Source of the DNA: Streptomyces cyaneochromogenes
GTDB taxonomy: Bacteria; Actinomycetota; Actinomycetes; Streptomycetales; Streptomycetaceae
DNA: 64,000 nucleotides
Assembly (NCBI RefSeq): GCF_003963535.1
Contig: NZ_CP034539.1
Coordinates: forward strand, 9,920,001 to 9,984,000
Direction: 5' to 3'
Below the pieces are notes generated by a model, which worked only from the letters and a program-made list of their open reading frames with translations, was not told where the DNA came from and did no database searches. The position numbers and the translations under genes were made by a program. Shown piece after piece: positions 39,216 to 48,512 of this stretch (positions are counted from its first letter, which is position 1; every line of letters starts with the position of its first letter).

Positions 39216-40601
39216 GTGTCACAGCCCGTCAGACGCACCTTCGTCGTCGGAACCGTCCCGCTCGCCGTCGTGGCGCTGCTCGCCGCCGCCGCGCCCCCGT
39301 CGCCCGGCTCGCCCGGCGCCGGCGACCCCTACTTCCCGCTCGCCGGAAACGGCGGCTACCACGTCGGGCACTACGACCTGACCCTCCGTTACGACCCGGC
39401 TGGCCGCCATCTCGACGGCAAGGCCGTCCTCTACGCCCGCGCCACCCAGAAGCTCAGCCGCTTCAACCTCGACCTCAACGGGCTGAAGGTCACGGGCCTC
39501 ACCGTCGGCCGTGACAAGGCCGGGTTCAGCCGCGACGGGCAGGAACTCACCGTCACCCCGCGCCGGACCCTGCGCAAGGGCCAGTGGTTCCGCGTCACCG
39601 TCGCCTACAACGGCAAGCCGGGCCCGGTCACCGACCCGGACGGCTCGCTCGACGGCTGGATCCCCACCGACGACGGCGCCTTCGTCGCGGGCGAGCCACA
39701 GGGTGCGATGACCTGGTTCCCGGCGAACAACCACCCCAAGGACAAGGCGTCGTACGACTTCACGATCACCGTTCCCAAGGGCCGTACCGCGGTCGCCAAC
39801 GGCGTCTTCCTGGGGCGGACGACCGCCCACGGACAGACCACGTTCCGCTGGCGCCAGTCCGAGCCGATGGCCGCCTACCTGGCCACGGCGACGGTCGGGA
39901 AGTTCAAGATCGAGCGGTACACCACCCGCGACGGCATCCAGGTCTACAACGCCGTCGACCCGCGCGAGGCCGACGCCGCCGCGCCCGTCCTGAAGAAGCT
40001 GCCGTCCGTTTTGGAGTGGGAGAGCAAGCTCTTCGGGCCCTACCCGTTCCGTGCCGCCGGCTCGATCGTCGACCGGGCCCCGAACGTCGGCTACGCCCTG
40101 GAGACCCAGACACGGCCCGTGTACGACGCGGCCCCCGACCTGAGCACCCTCGTCCACGAGAGCGCCCACCAGTGGTTCGGCGACTCGGTCACCCTGACCT
40201 CGTGGAAGGACATCTGGCTCAACGAGGGCTTCGCGACCTACGCCGAGTGGCTCTACGCCGAACAACACGGCGGCGACAGCGCGCAGAAGACCTTCGACGC
40301 CCTGTACGCCCGGCCGGCGAGCGACGGACTGTGGGAGTTCCCGCCGGGGGACCCGGGCAGCGGTGCGAACATCTTCGGCACGCCCGTCTACGCCCGTGGG
40401 GCGATGGCCCTGCACCAACTCCGCAAGGCCGTCGGGGACCGGGCGTTCTTCCGGATCCTGCGGGCCTGGGCCACCGAGCACCGCGCCGGGCACGGTACGG
40501 CCGCCCAGCTCGTGCGCCTCTGCGAGCGGGTGTCGGGCAAGGACCTCGACGGTCTGTTCCAGACGTGGGTGTACCAGCAGGGCAAGCCGGACGCATCCTA
40601 G
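39216..40601 (+). CDS. Secreted M1-family zinc metallopeptidase
   Basis: 461 residues from a GTG at 39,216 with a CAGGAG site. A Sec-type signal peptide ends near residue 25. Residues 45-235 form the beta-saddle domain. The catalytic site HESAHQW (314-320) has H314, E315 and H318, with the third zinc ligand E337 in LNEGFATYAEW. The exopeptidase GAMEN motif of classical M1 aminopeptidases is replaced by GYALETQTRP. This is usual in this secreted actinobacterial subgroup. It cleaves N-terminal residues of extracellular peptides. Confidence 0.88.
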   Translation: MSQPVRRTFVVGTVPLAVVALLAAAAPPSPGSPGAGDPYFPLAGNGGYHVGHYDLTLRYDPAGRHLDGKAVLYARATQKLSRFNLDLNGLKVTGLTVGRDKAGFSRDGQELTVTPRRTLRKGQWFRVTVAYNGKPGPVTDPDGSLDGWIPTDDGAFVAGEPQGAMTWFPANNHPKDKASYDFTITVPKGRTAVANGVFLGRTTAHGQTTFRWRQSEPMAAYLATATVGKFKIERYTTRDGIQVYNAVDPREADAAAPVLKKLPSVLEWESKLFGPYPFRAAGSIVDRAPNVGYALETQTRPVYDAAPDLSTLVHESAHQWFGDSVTLTSWKDIWLNEGFATYAEWLYAEQHGGDSAQKTFDALYARPASDGLWEFPPGDPGSGANIFGTPVYARGAMALHQLRKAVGDRAFFRILRAWATEHRAGHGTAAQLVRLCERVSGKDLDGLFQTWVYQQGKPDAS

Positions 40602-40642
40602 AACCTGACGAGTTCCAAACAAGTGTCGGCGAAGGTCGACGC

Positions 40643-41374
40643 ATGATCACACGCAGACCGCAGGTCGCCCTGCTCGCCGCCGCCCTCCTCCTCACCGGAT
40701 GCGGGGGCGGCGCGGCGGCCACGCCGGAACGCCCGGCGGCCACGTCCCCGACGAGCCCCGCGCCCCGGATCTCCCTGGAGGTGGCCCCACAGCAGGTGCC
40801 GGGGCTGGGGCCCAAGACCTGGGCCCAGGTGCCGTCGCGGACGCGGCAGGCCGTCGTCGTCACCGGGCGTGGCAAGAACTCCCCGCTGTCCACGGTCGTG
40901 CTGTACGAGCGGACGGAGGCGGGCTGGCAGGCCGGTGAGAGCCGGCCCGCGCACAACGCGCTGCGCGGCTGGACCGACCACCACCGCGCCGGCGACCTGC
41001 GCTCACCCGTCGGGGTCTTCACACTCACCGATGCCGGGGGCCTGCTCGCCGACCCCGGGACCAGGCTGCCGTACGACCACGGCGTCGGGTTCACGGCCAC
41101 CGGCACCGGCTTCGAGGGCGAGCCCCTCGCCGGCTCCTTCGACTACGTGATCGCCATCAACTACAACCGTGAGCCCGGCACGTCGCCCCTCGACTGGACC
41201 CGCCCGCTCGGGGCGGGCCGGGGCGGCGGCATATGGCTGCACGTCGACCACGACGGGCCCACGCAGGGCTGCGTCAGCATCGCGCGCGAGCACATGAAGG
41301 AGCTGCTGCTGGCGCTCGACCCCGACCGGCATCCCGTCGTCGTCATGGGCGACGCCAAGTCACTTGCCCGCTGA
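40643..41374 (+). CDS. L,D-transpeptidase-like (YkuD-type) lipoprotein
   Basis: 243 residues from ATG 40,643. Lipobox LLTGC places the lipidated Cys at 20. The C-terminal domain (about 70-240) carries the YkuD catalytic signature: WLHVDHDGPTQGCVSI with His203 and nucleophile Cys210. GDLRSPVGVFTLT is the typical strand before it. It probably forms 3-3 cross-links in peptidoglycan or anchors proteins, acting outside the membrane. It precedes the two-component pair by 29 bases. Confidence 0.85.
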   Translation: MITRRPQVALLAAALLLTGCGGGAAATPERPAATSPTSPAPRISLEVAPQQVPGLGPKTWAQVPSRTRQAVVVTGRGKNSPLSTVVLYERTEAGWQAGESRPAHNALRGWTDHHRAGDLRSPVGVFTLTDAGGLLADPGTRLPYDHGVGFTATGTGFEGEPLAGSFDYVIAINYNREPGTSPLDWTRPLGAGRGGGIWLHVDHDGPTQGCVSIAREHMKELLLALDPDRHPVVVMGDAKSLAR

Positions 41375-41403
41375 CATCCCCCGGAGCGCTTAGGATCCGC
41401 CGC

Positions 41404-42108
41404 GTGTGCGCACATGTGCTGGTCGCCGAGGACGACGAGATGCAGGCCGAACTCATACGCCGCTCCCTGCTGGCGGAGGGCCACACCGCCACCGTCGTCC
41501 ACGACGGGTCGGCGGCCCTCGACGCGGTCCGGCGGCGACGGCCCGACCTCGTCGTGCTGGACCTCATGCTCCCGGTGATCGACGGCTTCGGGGTGTGCCG
41601 GGTGCTGCGCCGCAACCCCGAGAATCCAGACATCCCCGTGCTGATGCTGACGGCCCGATCGGCCGAGGACGACGTCCTGCTCGGCCTCGAACTCGGCGCC
41701 GACGACTACATGACCAAGCCGTACAGCCCGCGTGAGCTGATGGCCCGGATCCGCACGGTGCTGCGGCGCAGCGGACGCACCGCCGACCGGCGGGAGGACG
41801 CCGTCCTGCGCGCCGCCGGGATCGCCGTCGACCCCGTACGGCACGAGGTGCGGTGCGACGGGGCGGCGGTGGAGTGCACGCCGGCCGAGTTCGAGATCCT
41901 GCTCGCCATGGCTGCCGAACCCGAACGGGTCTTCTCCCGGCGGCAGTTGCTGGAATGCACCCGGGGCACCGACCGGGCCTCCACCGAACGGGCCGTCGAC
42001 GTCCACATCATGAACCTGCGCAGGAAGATCGAGGCCGACCCGCGCAGGCCGGTGCGGCTGCTGACCGTCTTCGGCGTCGGCTACAAGCTCAGCGGCGGCC
42101 GCGGATGA
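41404..42108 (+). CDS. OmpR-family response regulator
   Basis: 234 residues from a GTG at 41,404 with AGGA eight bases upstream; a second GTG four codons later is possible. The receiver domain has acidic pair E9-D10-D11, phospho-acceptor D53 (VLDLMLP), TAR and MTKPY. The C-terminal winged helix is OmpR-like (ECTPAEFEILLAM ... RAVDVHIMNLRRKIE ... TVFGVGYKL). It overlaps the kinase start by 4 bases (ATGA). Confidence 0.92.
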   Translation: MCAHVLVAEDDEMQAELIRRSLLAEGHTATVVHDGSAALDAVRRRRPDLVVLDLMLPVIDGFGVCRVLRRNPENPDIPVLMLTARSAEDDVLLGLELGADDYMTKPYSPRELMARIRTVLRRSGRTADRREDAVLRAAGIAVDPVRHEVRCDGAAVECTPAEFEILLAMAAEPERVFSRRQLLECTRGTDRASTERAVDVHIMNLRRKIEADPRRPVRLLTVFGVGYKLSGGRG

Positions 42109-43940
42109 GCCGGCGGATACCGCTGCGCAAGCGGCTCCTGGTCCGGCTCCTGATCGCCACGGTGCTGATCGCCGTGTGCTCGGTGGCCGCGACGGCCTGG
42201 CTGGCGGTGGAGACCACGACCCGGGCGCTGCGGGAGGAACAGGGGCAGGTCCTCGCGGAGGACATGGACGTCCTCGCCCGGCTCAGCGGGTATGCCGCGA
42301 CCCATCCCGACTGGCGGGGCGTCGAGAAGACGGTCCGCGAGCTGTCCGCCCGCACCGGACGCCGTATCGCCCTCACCACCACGGACCGCACGACCATCGC
42401 CGACTCGGCCCCGGCCGGCACCTCCCTGCCGCCGCGCGCCGCCGCCACCGTCGACCCCCTGCACATCGACACCTACACGGAACGCGGAGCGCAGCGCGGC
42501 GGCGTCGACCCGCGGGTCGTGGGCCCGTACCGGGTGACCGACGAGGAGCGGGCCAAGCTGGAGAAACTCGCCCACACGCGGCAGCGGTGCTTCGCCCGCA
42601 ACGGCTACGAGGTCACCGTCGTGCAGACGCCCAGCGGTCGGCCGGTCGTCACCGACCACGACGGGCCCGTCGCGGGCGGGCTCGTGCCGGACGAGTGCGC
42701 CGACGGCCTGCTCAACACCCCGACACCGACCGAGAACAAGGCCCTGGCCGACCTGTCCGAGCGCGCCCGCAAGTGCCTCGACCGGCGCGGACTGAACCCC
42801 GGTTCGCAGCCGTTCGTCACGGTCGACGTGACCGAGAAGCGGCTCGGCACCCGCTACCTCCTGGGGAAGACCAAGGGGACCGACGACCGCACAGCCGTGC
42901 GGGAGGCGGACCGCTGCGTCGACGAGTCACGCCGCGCCCAACTCGATCCCTACGTCGCCCCCGTGGCCGAGCTGTTCCTGGGCGGCGGCGACACGACCGC
43001 CGTCCGCTTCGACATGTCCCCGGCGAACAAGGCCAAGGTCGTCGGCGCCGCCGGACTCGTGCTGGCCGTCACCGTGGCGGTGACCGCCGTGGTCGCCACC
43101 CGGCTCGTCCGGCCCCTGCGGGCGCTGACGGAGGCGGCCCAGCAGCCGCCCGAGCTGCATGTACGGGTCCCGGTCACCACCAGGGACGAGACCGGCATCC
43201 TCGCCGCGGCCTTCAACGAACTCGCCGAGCGGCGCGAGCGGTTGGAGGCCCAGCGCAAGGCCATGGTCAGCGACATCGCCCATGAACTGCGCAGCCCGCT
43301 CACCAACATCCGCGGCTGGCTGGAAGTCACCCGCGACGGCGTCGTCGACCCCGCCCCCGCCCTGCTCGACTCCCTGCACGAGGAGGCCCTCGTCCTCCAG
43401 CGCGTCATCGACGACCTCCAGGACCTCGCGGCCGCCGACGCCGGCGCGTTGCGCCTGCACCGCGAGCCCGTCCGCGCCGACGAACTCCTGCACCAGGTCG
43501 CCGCCGCCCACCGCGTCGCCGCGGACTCGGCCGGCGTCACCCTGCGCACCGCGGCGGAGGGGACCCCGTGGCTGGACGCCGACCCCGTGCGCATGCGCCA
43601 GGCACTCGGCAACCTCGTCTCCAACGCCCTGCGCCACACACCGGCCGACGGGACCGTGACACTCGCCGCCCGGCGCGACGGCGACGACGTCGTCCTCTCG
43701 GTCACCGACACGGGGGCCGGAATCGCCCCCGCGGACCTGCCGTACGTATTCGACCGGTTCTGGCGCGCGGAGAAGTCCCGCAGCAGGCGGACCGGAGGCA
43801 GCGGGCTCGGCCTGCCGATCGTCCGGCACCTGGTCGCCGCGCACCAGGGGACGGTCGAGGCGGCGAGCGAGCCCGGCGCCGGGTCCGTGTTCACCTTGCG
43901 GTTGCCGGCCGCCGCCGAGCCCGACGGCACGGCTGCGTGA
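42105..43940 (+). CDS. Sensor histidine kinase
   Basis: 611 residues. Transmembrane helices at about 11-33 and 312-332 enclose a 280-residue extracellular domain. It has four cysteines (162, 198, 224, 271), which could form two disulfides. HAMP follows, then DIAHELRSP with phospho-acceptor H393, then the ATPase (NLVSNALRH; DTGAGIAP; GGSGLGLPI). Coupled to the regulator upstream. Target genes are not evident, though the adjacent cell-wall-type genes suggest an envelope signal. Confidence 0.9.
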   Translation: MSRRIPLRKRLLVRLLIATVLIAVCSVAATAWLAVETTTRALREEQGQVLAEDMDVLARLSGYAATHPDWRGVEKTVRELSARTGRRIALTTTDRTTIADSAPAGTSLPPRAAATVDPLHIDTYTERGAQRGGVDPRVVGPYRVTDEERAKLEKLAHTRQRCFARNGYEVTVVQTPSGRPVVTDHDGPVAGGLVPDECADGLLNTPTPTENKALADLSERARKCLDRRGLNPGSQPFVTVDVTEKRLGTRYLLGKTKGTDDRTAVREADRCVDESRRAQLDPYVAPVAELFLGGGDTTAVRFDMSPANKAKVVGAAGLVLAVTVAVTAVVATRLVRPLRALTEAAQQPPELHVRVPVTTRDETGILAAAFNELAERRERLEAQRKAMVSDIAHELRSPLTNIRGWLEVTRDGVVDPAPALLDSLHEEALVLQRVIDDLQDLAAADAGALRLHREPVRADELLHQVAAAHRVAADSAGVTLRTAAEGTPWLDADPVRMRQALGNLVSNALRHTPADGTVTLAARRDGDDVVLSVTDTGAGIAPADLPYVFDRFWRAEKSRSRRTGGSGLGLPIVRHLVAAHQGTVEAASEPGAGSVFTLRLPAAAEPDGTAA

Positions 43941-43948
43941 CCCACGGG

Positions 43949-44182
43949 TCATCCGGCCCGTTGTCGCAGCGCCCTTCGCTCGGCCTCGCTCTTGCCACCC
44001 CAGATCCCGATGAACTGGTCCATGTCGAGCGCCCAGCGCAGACACTGCTCCCGGACCGAGCAGCGCCGGCAGACGGCCTTCGCCTGCTGCGTCTGCAACA
44101 CGGTCGGCCCGGAGGTGCCGATCGGATAGAAGAGGTCGGGGTCCTCATGGCGGCAGGCGGCGTGGTCTCGCCAGTCGTCCAT
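43949..44182 (-). CDS. WhiB-family iron-sulfur regulatory protein
   Basis: 77 residues from ATG 44,180-44,182, with AGGTG upstream; a GTG three codons earlier is less well placed. The four cluster ligands are C10, C38, C41 and C47 (CRRC x5 C), followed by the turn GIWGG (59-63) and a basic helix KSEAERRALRQR for DNA contact. WhiB-like proteins hold a 4Fe-4S cluster and act with SigA/HrdB. Which paralogue this is cannot be decided. Confidence 0.92.
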   Translation of the reverse strand: MDDWRDHAACRHEDPDLFYPIGTSGPTVLQTQQAKAVCRRCSVREQCLRWALDMDQFIGIWGGKSEAERRALRQRAG

Positions 44183-44288
44183 CAATGTCACCTGCGATCG
44201 TCGAACGTGCCCTCGGTGGATGCATTACTCGTTTTCGAGTCGCCTGTCGATGCGCAAGTGAAACCCCGTCGGAACCCGGCGGATTCGG

Positions 44289-45506
44289 TCACTGTTCGCG
44301 CATGCCCCACGGAGAGCCGTACTCGGTCAGCAGATCCAGGAACGGCCGGGCCGGGAAGGCCTCGGGGCCCAGCACGCCCGCGCCGGACCAGGCGCCGCCG
44401 GCCAGGAGTTCGAGGGCGACGACCGGGTTGACGGCGGTCTGCCACACCACGGCCTGGCTGCCGTACTCCGCCATGGACCACTGGTTGTCGACCACGTGGT
44501 ACAGGTACACCTCGCGCGGCTTGCCGTCCTTGACGCCCCGTACCCAGGTGCCCGCGCAGGTCTTGCCGTGCATGCGCTCACCCAGCGTCGCCGGGTCCGG
44601 CAGACACGCGGCGACCACGTCCCGCGGCGAGACCCGCACCGGCCCGTCGGCGCCCGGCACGGTCACCGGCTCGGTGCTGTCCAGGCCCAGCAGGTGCAGC
44701 GTCTTCAGCGTGCTGACGAACTCCTCGCCCAGGCCGTACTTGAAGGTCACCCGGCGCGCGTCGACCCAGCGCGGCATCAGGAGCACCTCCTCGTGCTCCA
44801 CGTTCACGCACTCGACCGGCCCGATTCCCTCGGGGAAGTCGAACACCTCCGGCTCGCTGAAGGGTTCCGTGGTGAACCAGCCGCGCCCGGCCTCGTAGAC
44901 CACCGGCGGGTTGAGGCACTCCTCGATCGTGGTCCAGATGCTGAAGGACGGCGCGAAGTCGTAGCCGTCGACAGTGAGGTTCGCGCCGTCGCGGACGCCG
45001 ATCTCCTCGATCTCGTCGAAGAGCTCGTCGGCCGCGTACCGGGCGAACACGTCCGACATCCCCGGCTCCACACCCATGCCGACGACGGCCAGCGCGCCCG
45101 CCTTCTCCCAGTCGGCCGCCTGCTCGAACTGGGCGTCGCCCAGCTTGACCCCGCACTCCTCGTACGGCCGCTCCGGATGCGGCCGCGACAGCGACATCGC
45201 CATGTCGACATAGGTGGCCCCGGCCGTGCGCGCGGCCTGGAACAGCGGCATCACGAAGCGCGGGTCGGTGGCGTTGAGGAGCACGTCGCACCCGTGCCGC
45301 TCCAGCAGCGCGGCCACCGCCGCCTCGTCGCTCGCATCGACGCGCTCGGCACGGAACCGGGCGTCGCCGCCGAGCGCCGCCACGGCCGCCTCGGCGCGCG
45401 CGAGGTCGTGGTCGGCGACCACCATCGCCTCGAAGAACGGACGCCGGGCCGCGATCCGGGTGACGGCGGTACCCACACCGCCGGCGCCCACGAGCAGTAC
45501 ACGCAT
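44289..45506 (-). CDS. Saccharopine-dehydrogenase-like NAD(P)-dependent reductase
   Basis: 405 residues from ATG 45,504-45,506 (GGGAG site). The Rossmann motif VLLVGAGGVGTAVTRIA begins at residue 3. CDVLLNATDPRFVMPLF and GATYVDMAM match the saccharopine-dehydrogenase/homospermidine-synthase family, as does GMGVEPGMSDVFARY. Family members make or split secondary amines. It is divergent from a TetR gene with palindromes between, so probably under its control. Confidence 0.85.
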   Translation of the reverse strand: MRVLLVGAGGVGTAVTRIAARRPFFEAMVVADHDLARAEAAVAALGGDARFRAERVDASDEAAVAALLERHGCDVLLNATDPRFVMPLFQAARTAGATYVDMAMSLSRPHPERPYEECGVKLGDAQFEQAADWEKAGALAVVGMGVEPGMSDVFARYAADELFDEIEEIGVRDGANLTVDGYDFAPSFSIWTTIEECLNPPVVYEAGRGWFTTEPFSEPEVFDFPEGIGPVECVNVEHEEVLLMPRWVDARRVTFKYGLGEEFVSTLKTLHLLGLDSTEPVTVPGADGPVRVSPRDVVAACLPDPATLGERMHGKTCAGTWVRGVKDGKPREVYLYHVVDNQWSMAEYGSQAVVWQTAVNPVVALELLAGGAWSGAGVLGPEAFPARPFLDLLTEYGSPWGMREQ

Positions 45507-45529
45507 GACATGACTCCCTCGACTGAAGG

Positions 45530-45555
45530 TCACTGAGGTCACTGAAGGTCAGTGA
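45530..45555. promoter_or_regulatory. Operator-like repeats between the reductase and TetR genes
   Basis: TCACTGA (45,530-45,536), TCACTGA (45,539-45,545) and TCAGTGA (45,549-45,555). The last two make the palindrome TCACTGA-AGG-TCAGTGA. The site lies 24 bases upstream of the reductase start and is the likely binding site of the divergent TetR regulator. Confidence 0.6.
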
Positions 45556-45663
45556 CGGTCTACGACGTGGTGGGGCCCCGCCGGAGATACAACGCCGCCC
45601 GGTCACGTAAGGTCAATGGCGTTGGCATAAGACGCGGAGTGCGGCATACGGACGGAGTGCATC

Positions 45664-46368
45664 GTGCCGAAACCGGTCGTTCCCGAGGAGAAGCGGCGCC
45701 GACGCCGTCCCACGAAGAGCGGCACCGTGCTGTCCGAGCGGCTCATCGTCGAGACGGCGCTGCGCATGCTCCGCGAACACGGCAGCGCCGGTCTCACCGC
45801 GCGCCGCCTCGGCCTGGCCCTCGACGCCGACCCGAGCACGCTGTACCGCTACTTCCGCGGCATGGACGACCTGACGCTCGCCATCGGCGACGCCCTCATC
45901 GGCCGGGCGCTGGACGGCTGGCAGCCGACGGGGGAGTGGCGGGAGGACCTGCGCACCGTCGGGCTGCGCATCCACGCCGCCTACGTGGCCCATCCACAGG
46001 CCGCCGTGCTGACCACGAACCGGGTCACCGGGCGCGCCAACGAACTCGCCGCCGACGAGGCCGTGTTGGACATCCTGCGCCGGGCCGGCCTGTCGCTGCC
46101 GGACACCGTGCGCATCTACCACGCCTTCATCGACCAGACCCTGGCCTTCGCCGCGCTGGACGCGGCGTCCCTCACCCTGCCGAGCGACTCGCTGCGCGCC
46201 GACGAGGACATGTGGCGCTCGACCTACGCGCGGCTGCCGCGCACCACGCATCCCCGGATCGCCGAGGCGGCGCCCCTGCTGGCGACGCGGATGGTGACCA
46301 GTGCCTATCCGACGGCGCTGGAGATGCTGCTGGACAGCGTGAACGCGCAGTTGGAGGTGGTGCGGTAG
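45664..46368 (+). CDS. TetR-family regulator with TetR_C-type domain
   Basis: 234 residues from a GTG at 45,664. After a basic leader (EEKRRRRRPTKSG), the helix-turn-helix is at about 23-70 (LSERLIVETALRMLREHGSAGLTARRLGLALDADPSTLYRYF). The rest is a helical TetR_C-type ligand domain. Divergent from the reductase and 149 bases upstream of an MFS gene on the same strand, it may govern one or both. Confidence 0.88.
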   Translation: MPKPVVPEEKRRRRRPTKSGTVLSERLIVETALRMLREHGSAGLTARRLGLALDADPSTLYRYFRGMDDLTLAIGDALIGRALDGWQPTGEWREDLRTVGLRIHAAYVAHPQAAVLTTNRVTGRANELAADEAVLDILRRAGLSLPDTVRIYHAFIDQTLAFAALDAASLTLPSDSLRADEDMWRSTYARLPRTTHPRIAEAAPLLATRMVTSAYPTALEMLLDSVNAQLEVVR

Positions 46369-46517
46369 GGCCCTGCCGGAGGTGCCGTGGCGCACCGCCC
46401 GGCTCGTCGCCGACGTCCGGCTGTCCGCGATCCGAGATAACTGATCCCACATGCTCGACGTCTGGTGCCATAGTGATCCCTGGTTCCCGATAGGTGTAAC
46501 GAGCAACCAGGAAGCCC

Positions 46518-47828
46518 GTGGACACGAGCGAGAGCAGCACCGAAGAGCAGCAGGCGTCGACCGCCAAGGCGCCCGCATCCCCCCGACGCGGCTGGCGCCG
46601 CTGGGCCATGGACACCCGGCCGCTGCGCCGCCCCGCCTACCGCCGCCTGTGGTCCTCGACCATCGTCACGGCCGTCGGCAGTCAGCTCACCGCGGTCGCG
46701 GTGCCCAAGCAGATCTACGACATGACCGGCTCCTCGGCGTGGGTCGGCGCCGCGAGCCTCGCCGGACTCCTGCCGCTCGTGGTGTTCGCGCTGTGGGGCG
46801 GTGCCGTCGCCGACAGCATGGACCGGCGCAAGCTGCTGCTGATCACCAACAGCGGCATCGCCGTCACGTCGGTGCTGTTCTGGCTCCAGGCCGTCACCGG
46901 CCTCGACTCGGTGGCCGCGCTGATGGTGCTGCTCGCCGTGCAGCAGGCGTTCTGGGGGCTCAACGCCCCGGCCCGCAACGCCTCCATCGCCCGCCTCGTC
47001 CCGGCCGACGAACTGCCCGCCGCGAGCGCCCTCGGCTCGACCGTCATGCAGACCGGGCAGGTGGTCGGGCCCCTGCTGGCCGGCGTGCTCATACCGGTCA
47101 TCGGCCTGGCCGAGCTGTACCTCATCGACGCGCTCGCCCTGTGCGTCACCGTCTGGGCAGTCGTACGGCTGCCCGCCCTGCCGCCACTGGCGGGCGCGCA
47201 GGGCACGACGAAGCGGCGCGCGGGCGTGCGAGAGATAGCGGAGGGCTTCCGCTACATCGCCCTGCACAAGGTGCTGTTGCTGTCCTTCCTGGCCGACGTC
47301 ATCGCGATGGTCTTCGGCATGCCCCGTGCCCTGTTCCCTCAACTGTCGAGCCAGACCTACGCGTCGTACGGCGAAGGGCTGGCCCTCGGTCTGCTGTTCG
47401 CGGCGATCCCGATCGGCGCGGTGGCCGGCGGGCTGTTCTCCGGCACGTTCTCCCGGGCCCGCCGGCACGGCTGGATGGTGATCGGCGCGGTCGTCGTCTG
47501 GGGTGCCGCCATCACCGGGTTCGGGCTGAGCGGCAGCCTGTGGCTCGCGGTGGTGTTCCTGGCCCTGGCCGGGGTCGCCGACATGGTCTCCATGGTGTTC
47601 CGCGGGGCGATCCTGCTCTCCGCCGCCAGCGACGAGATGCGCGGCCGGATGCAGGGCGTGTTCACGGTCGTCGTCGCCGGCGGACCGCGCCTCGCCGACG
47701 TCCTGCACGGCACGGCGGGCTCGGCCTTCGGTGCGCGCACCGCGACGGTGGGCGGCGGCCTGCTGGTCGTCGTCCTCATGCTGGGCCTGGCCGCCGCGGT
47801 GCCTGCCCTGCGCCGCTACCGCGTCTGA
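46518..47828 (+). CDS. MFS transporter (EntS/MefA-like)
   Basis: 436 residues from a GTG at 46,518 (AGGAAG site). Twelve hydrophobic segments can be traced. The loop motif GGAVADSMDRRKLL is the A-motif of the family; FWGLNAPARNASIARLVP is the characteristic segment of EntS/MefA-like exporters. Export of a siderophore, macrolide or other small molecule is plausible. The downstream gap holds a 24-base tandem repeat. Confidence 0.88.
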   Translation: MDTSESSTEEQQASTAKAPASPRRGWRRWAMDTRPLRRPAYRRLWSSTIVTAVGSQLTAVAVPKQIYDMTGSSAWVGAASLAGLLPLVVFALWGGAVADSMDRRKLLLITNSGIAVTSVLFWLQAVTGLDSVAALMVLLAVQQAFWGLNAPARNASIARLVPADELPAASALGSTVMQTGQVVGPLLAGVLIPVIGLAELYLIDALALCVTVWAVVRLPALPPLAGAQGTTKRRAGVREIAEGFRYIALHKVLLLSFLADVIAMVFGMPRALFPQLSSQTYASYGEGLALGLLFAAIPIGAVAGGLFSGTFSRARRHGWMVIGAVVVWGAAITGFGLSGSLWLAVVFLALAGVADMVSMVFRGAILLSAASDEMRGRMQGVFTVVVAGGPRLADVLHGTAGSAFGARTATVGGGLLVVVLMLGLAAAVPALRRYRV

Positions 47829-47831
47829 CAC

Positions 47832-47903
47832 GCACACGGCATCCGACGCCGCAGAGCACACGGCACGCGACGCGGCTGAGCGCACGGCATGTGACGCGGC
47901 AGA
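47832..47903 (+). repeat. Three tandem 24-base repeats after the MFS gene
   Basis: Units at 47,832-47,855, 47,856-47,879 and 47,880-47,903 share GC(A/G)CACGGCA plus GACGC(C/G)GC, followed by a partial fourth unit. They begin three bases after the MFS stop and lie between convergent genes. Differences are limited to a few positions, suggesting recent slippage. Confidence 0.75.
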
Positions 47904-47921
47904 GCACGCCGCCCCCGAGGT

Positions 47922-48377
47922 TCAGAGCACGCTGCGCCGGTGCTGTCCGTACTGCTCCATCAGCTTGCCGCGGGTCATCTCCAGCCGGTGCGCGAGGATT
48001 TCGGCGACGTGCCGCACGAGCGACATACCGAGTGCCGGCTCCTCCTCGCACAGCCGCAGCACCGCCGCCGCCTCGAACTCGTAGGCCCGCACGGGGCTGA
48101 AGGCCTCCGCGCCGAAGTCCCACTGGTACGGCGGGAACAGCCAGGACCAGCCGAGCAGATCGCCGGCGCCGAGGCTGGCGACGGTGACCCGCTGCAGGGA
48201 CGTCACGCGCTGGTCGAGGGAGACGGCGCCCGAGCGGATGACCCAGAAGCGGTCGGCCGTGCCGCCCGCCTCGAAGATCCGGGCGTCCTCCGGAAAGGAG
48301 ACCTCCCGTGCGAGGGACATGAGGCGCTCGCGCTGAGGCGGTGGAAGTGCGGTCAGCAGTTTGATCGCTTTGGTCAT
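47922..48377 (-). CDS. Cyclic-nucleotide-binding-domain protein without effector domain
   Basis: 151 residues from ATG 48,375-48,377 with GAGGAG nine bases upstream. The Crp-like beta-roll is visible (FPEDARIFEAGGTADRFWVIRSGAVSL ... VASLGAGDLLGWSWLFP), followed by a long helix (LGMSLVRHVAEILAHRLEMTRGKL). No helix-turn-helix is present, so it probably works by protein contact. The GDLLGWSWL segment replaces the phosphate-binding GE..L motif of true cAMP binders. Confidence 0.82.
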   Translation of the reverse strand: MTKAIKLLTALPPPQRERLMSLAREVSFPEDARIFEAGGTADRFWVIRSGAVSLDQRVTSLQRVTVASLGAGDLLGWSWLFPPYQWDFGAEAFSPVRAYEFEAAAVLRLCEEEPALGMSLVRHVAEILAHRLEMTRGKLMEQYGQHRRSVL

Positions 48378-48512
48378 GACACAGGGCTCCTCGCCGATGA
48401 GTGAGGTTCCGGTGCTTCCCTGCGTCCATTTCAGCCGCTGCGGGCCCGCTGAGCACCTCGGCGGAGGACGGTTTCGGCCGGGAATCTCGCGCGGCGGGTC
48501 GTCGAGGGCATG

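Noticed and set aside
46305..47885. Long minus-strand open frame opposite the MFS gene
   Set aside because: Gln/His/Gly-rich shadow without domains; the plus strand encodes a full 12-helix transporter.
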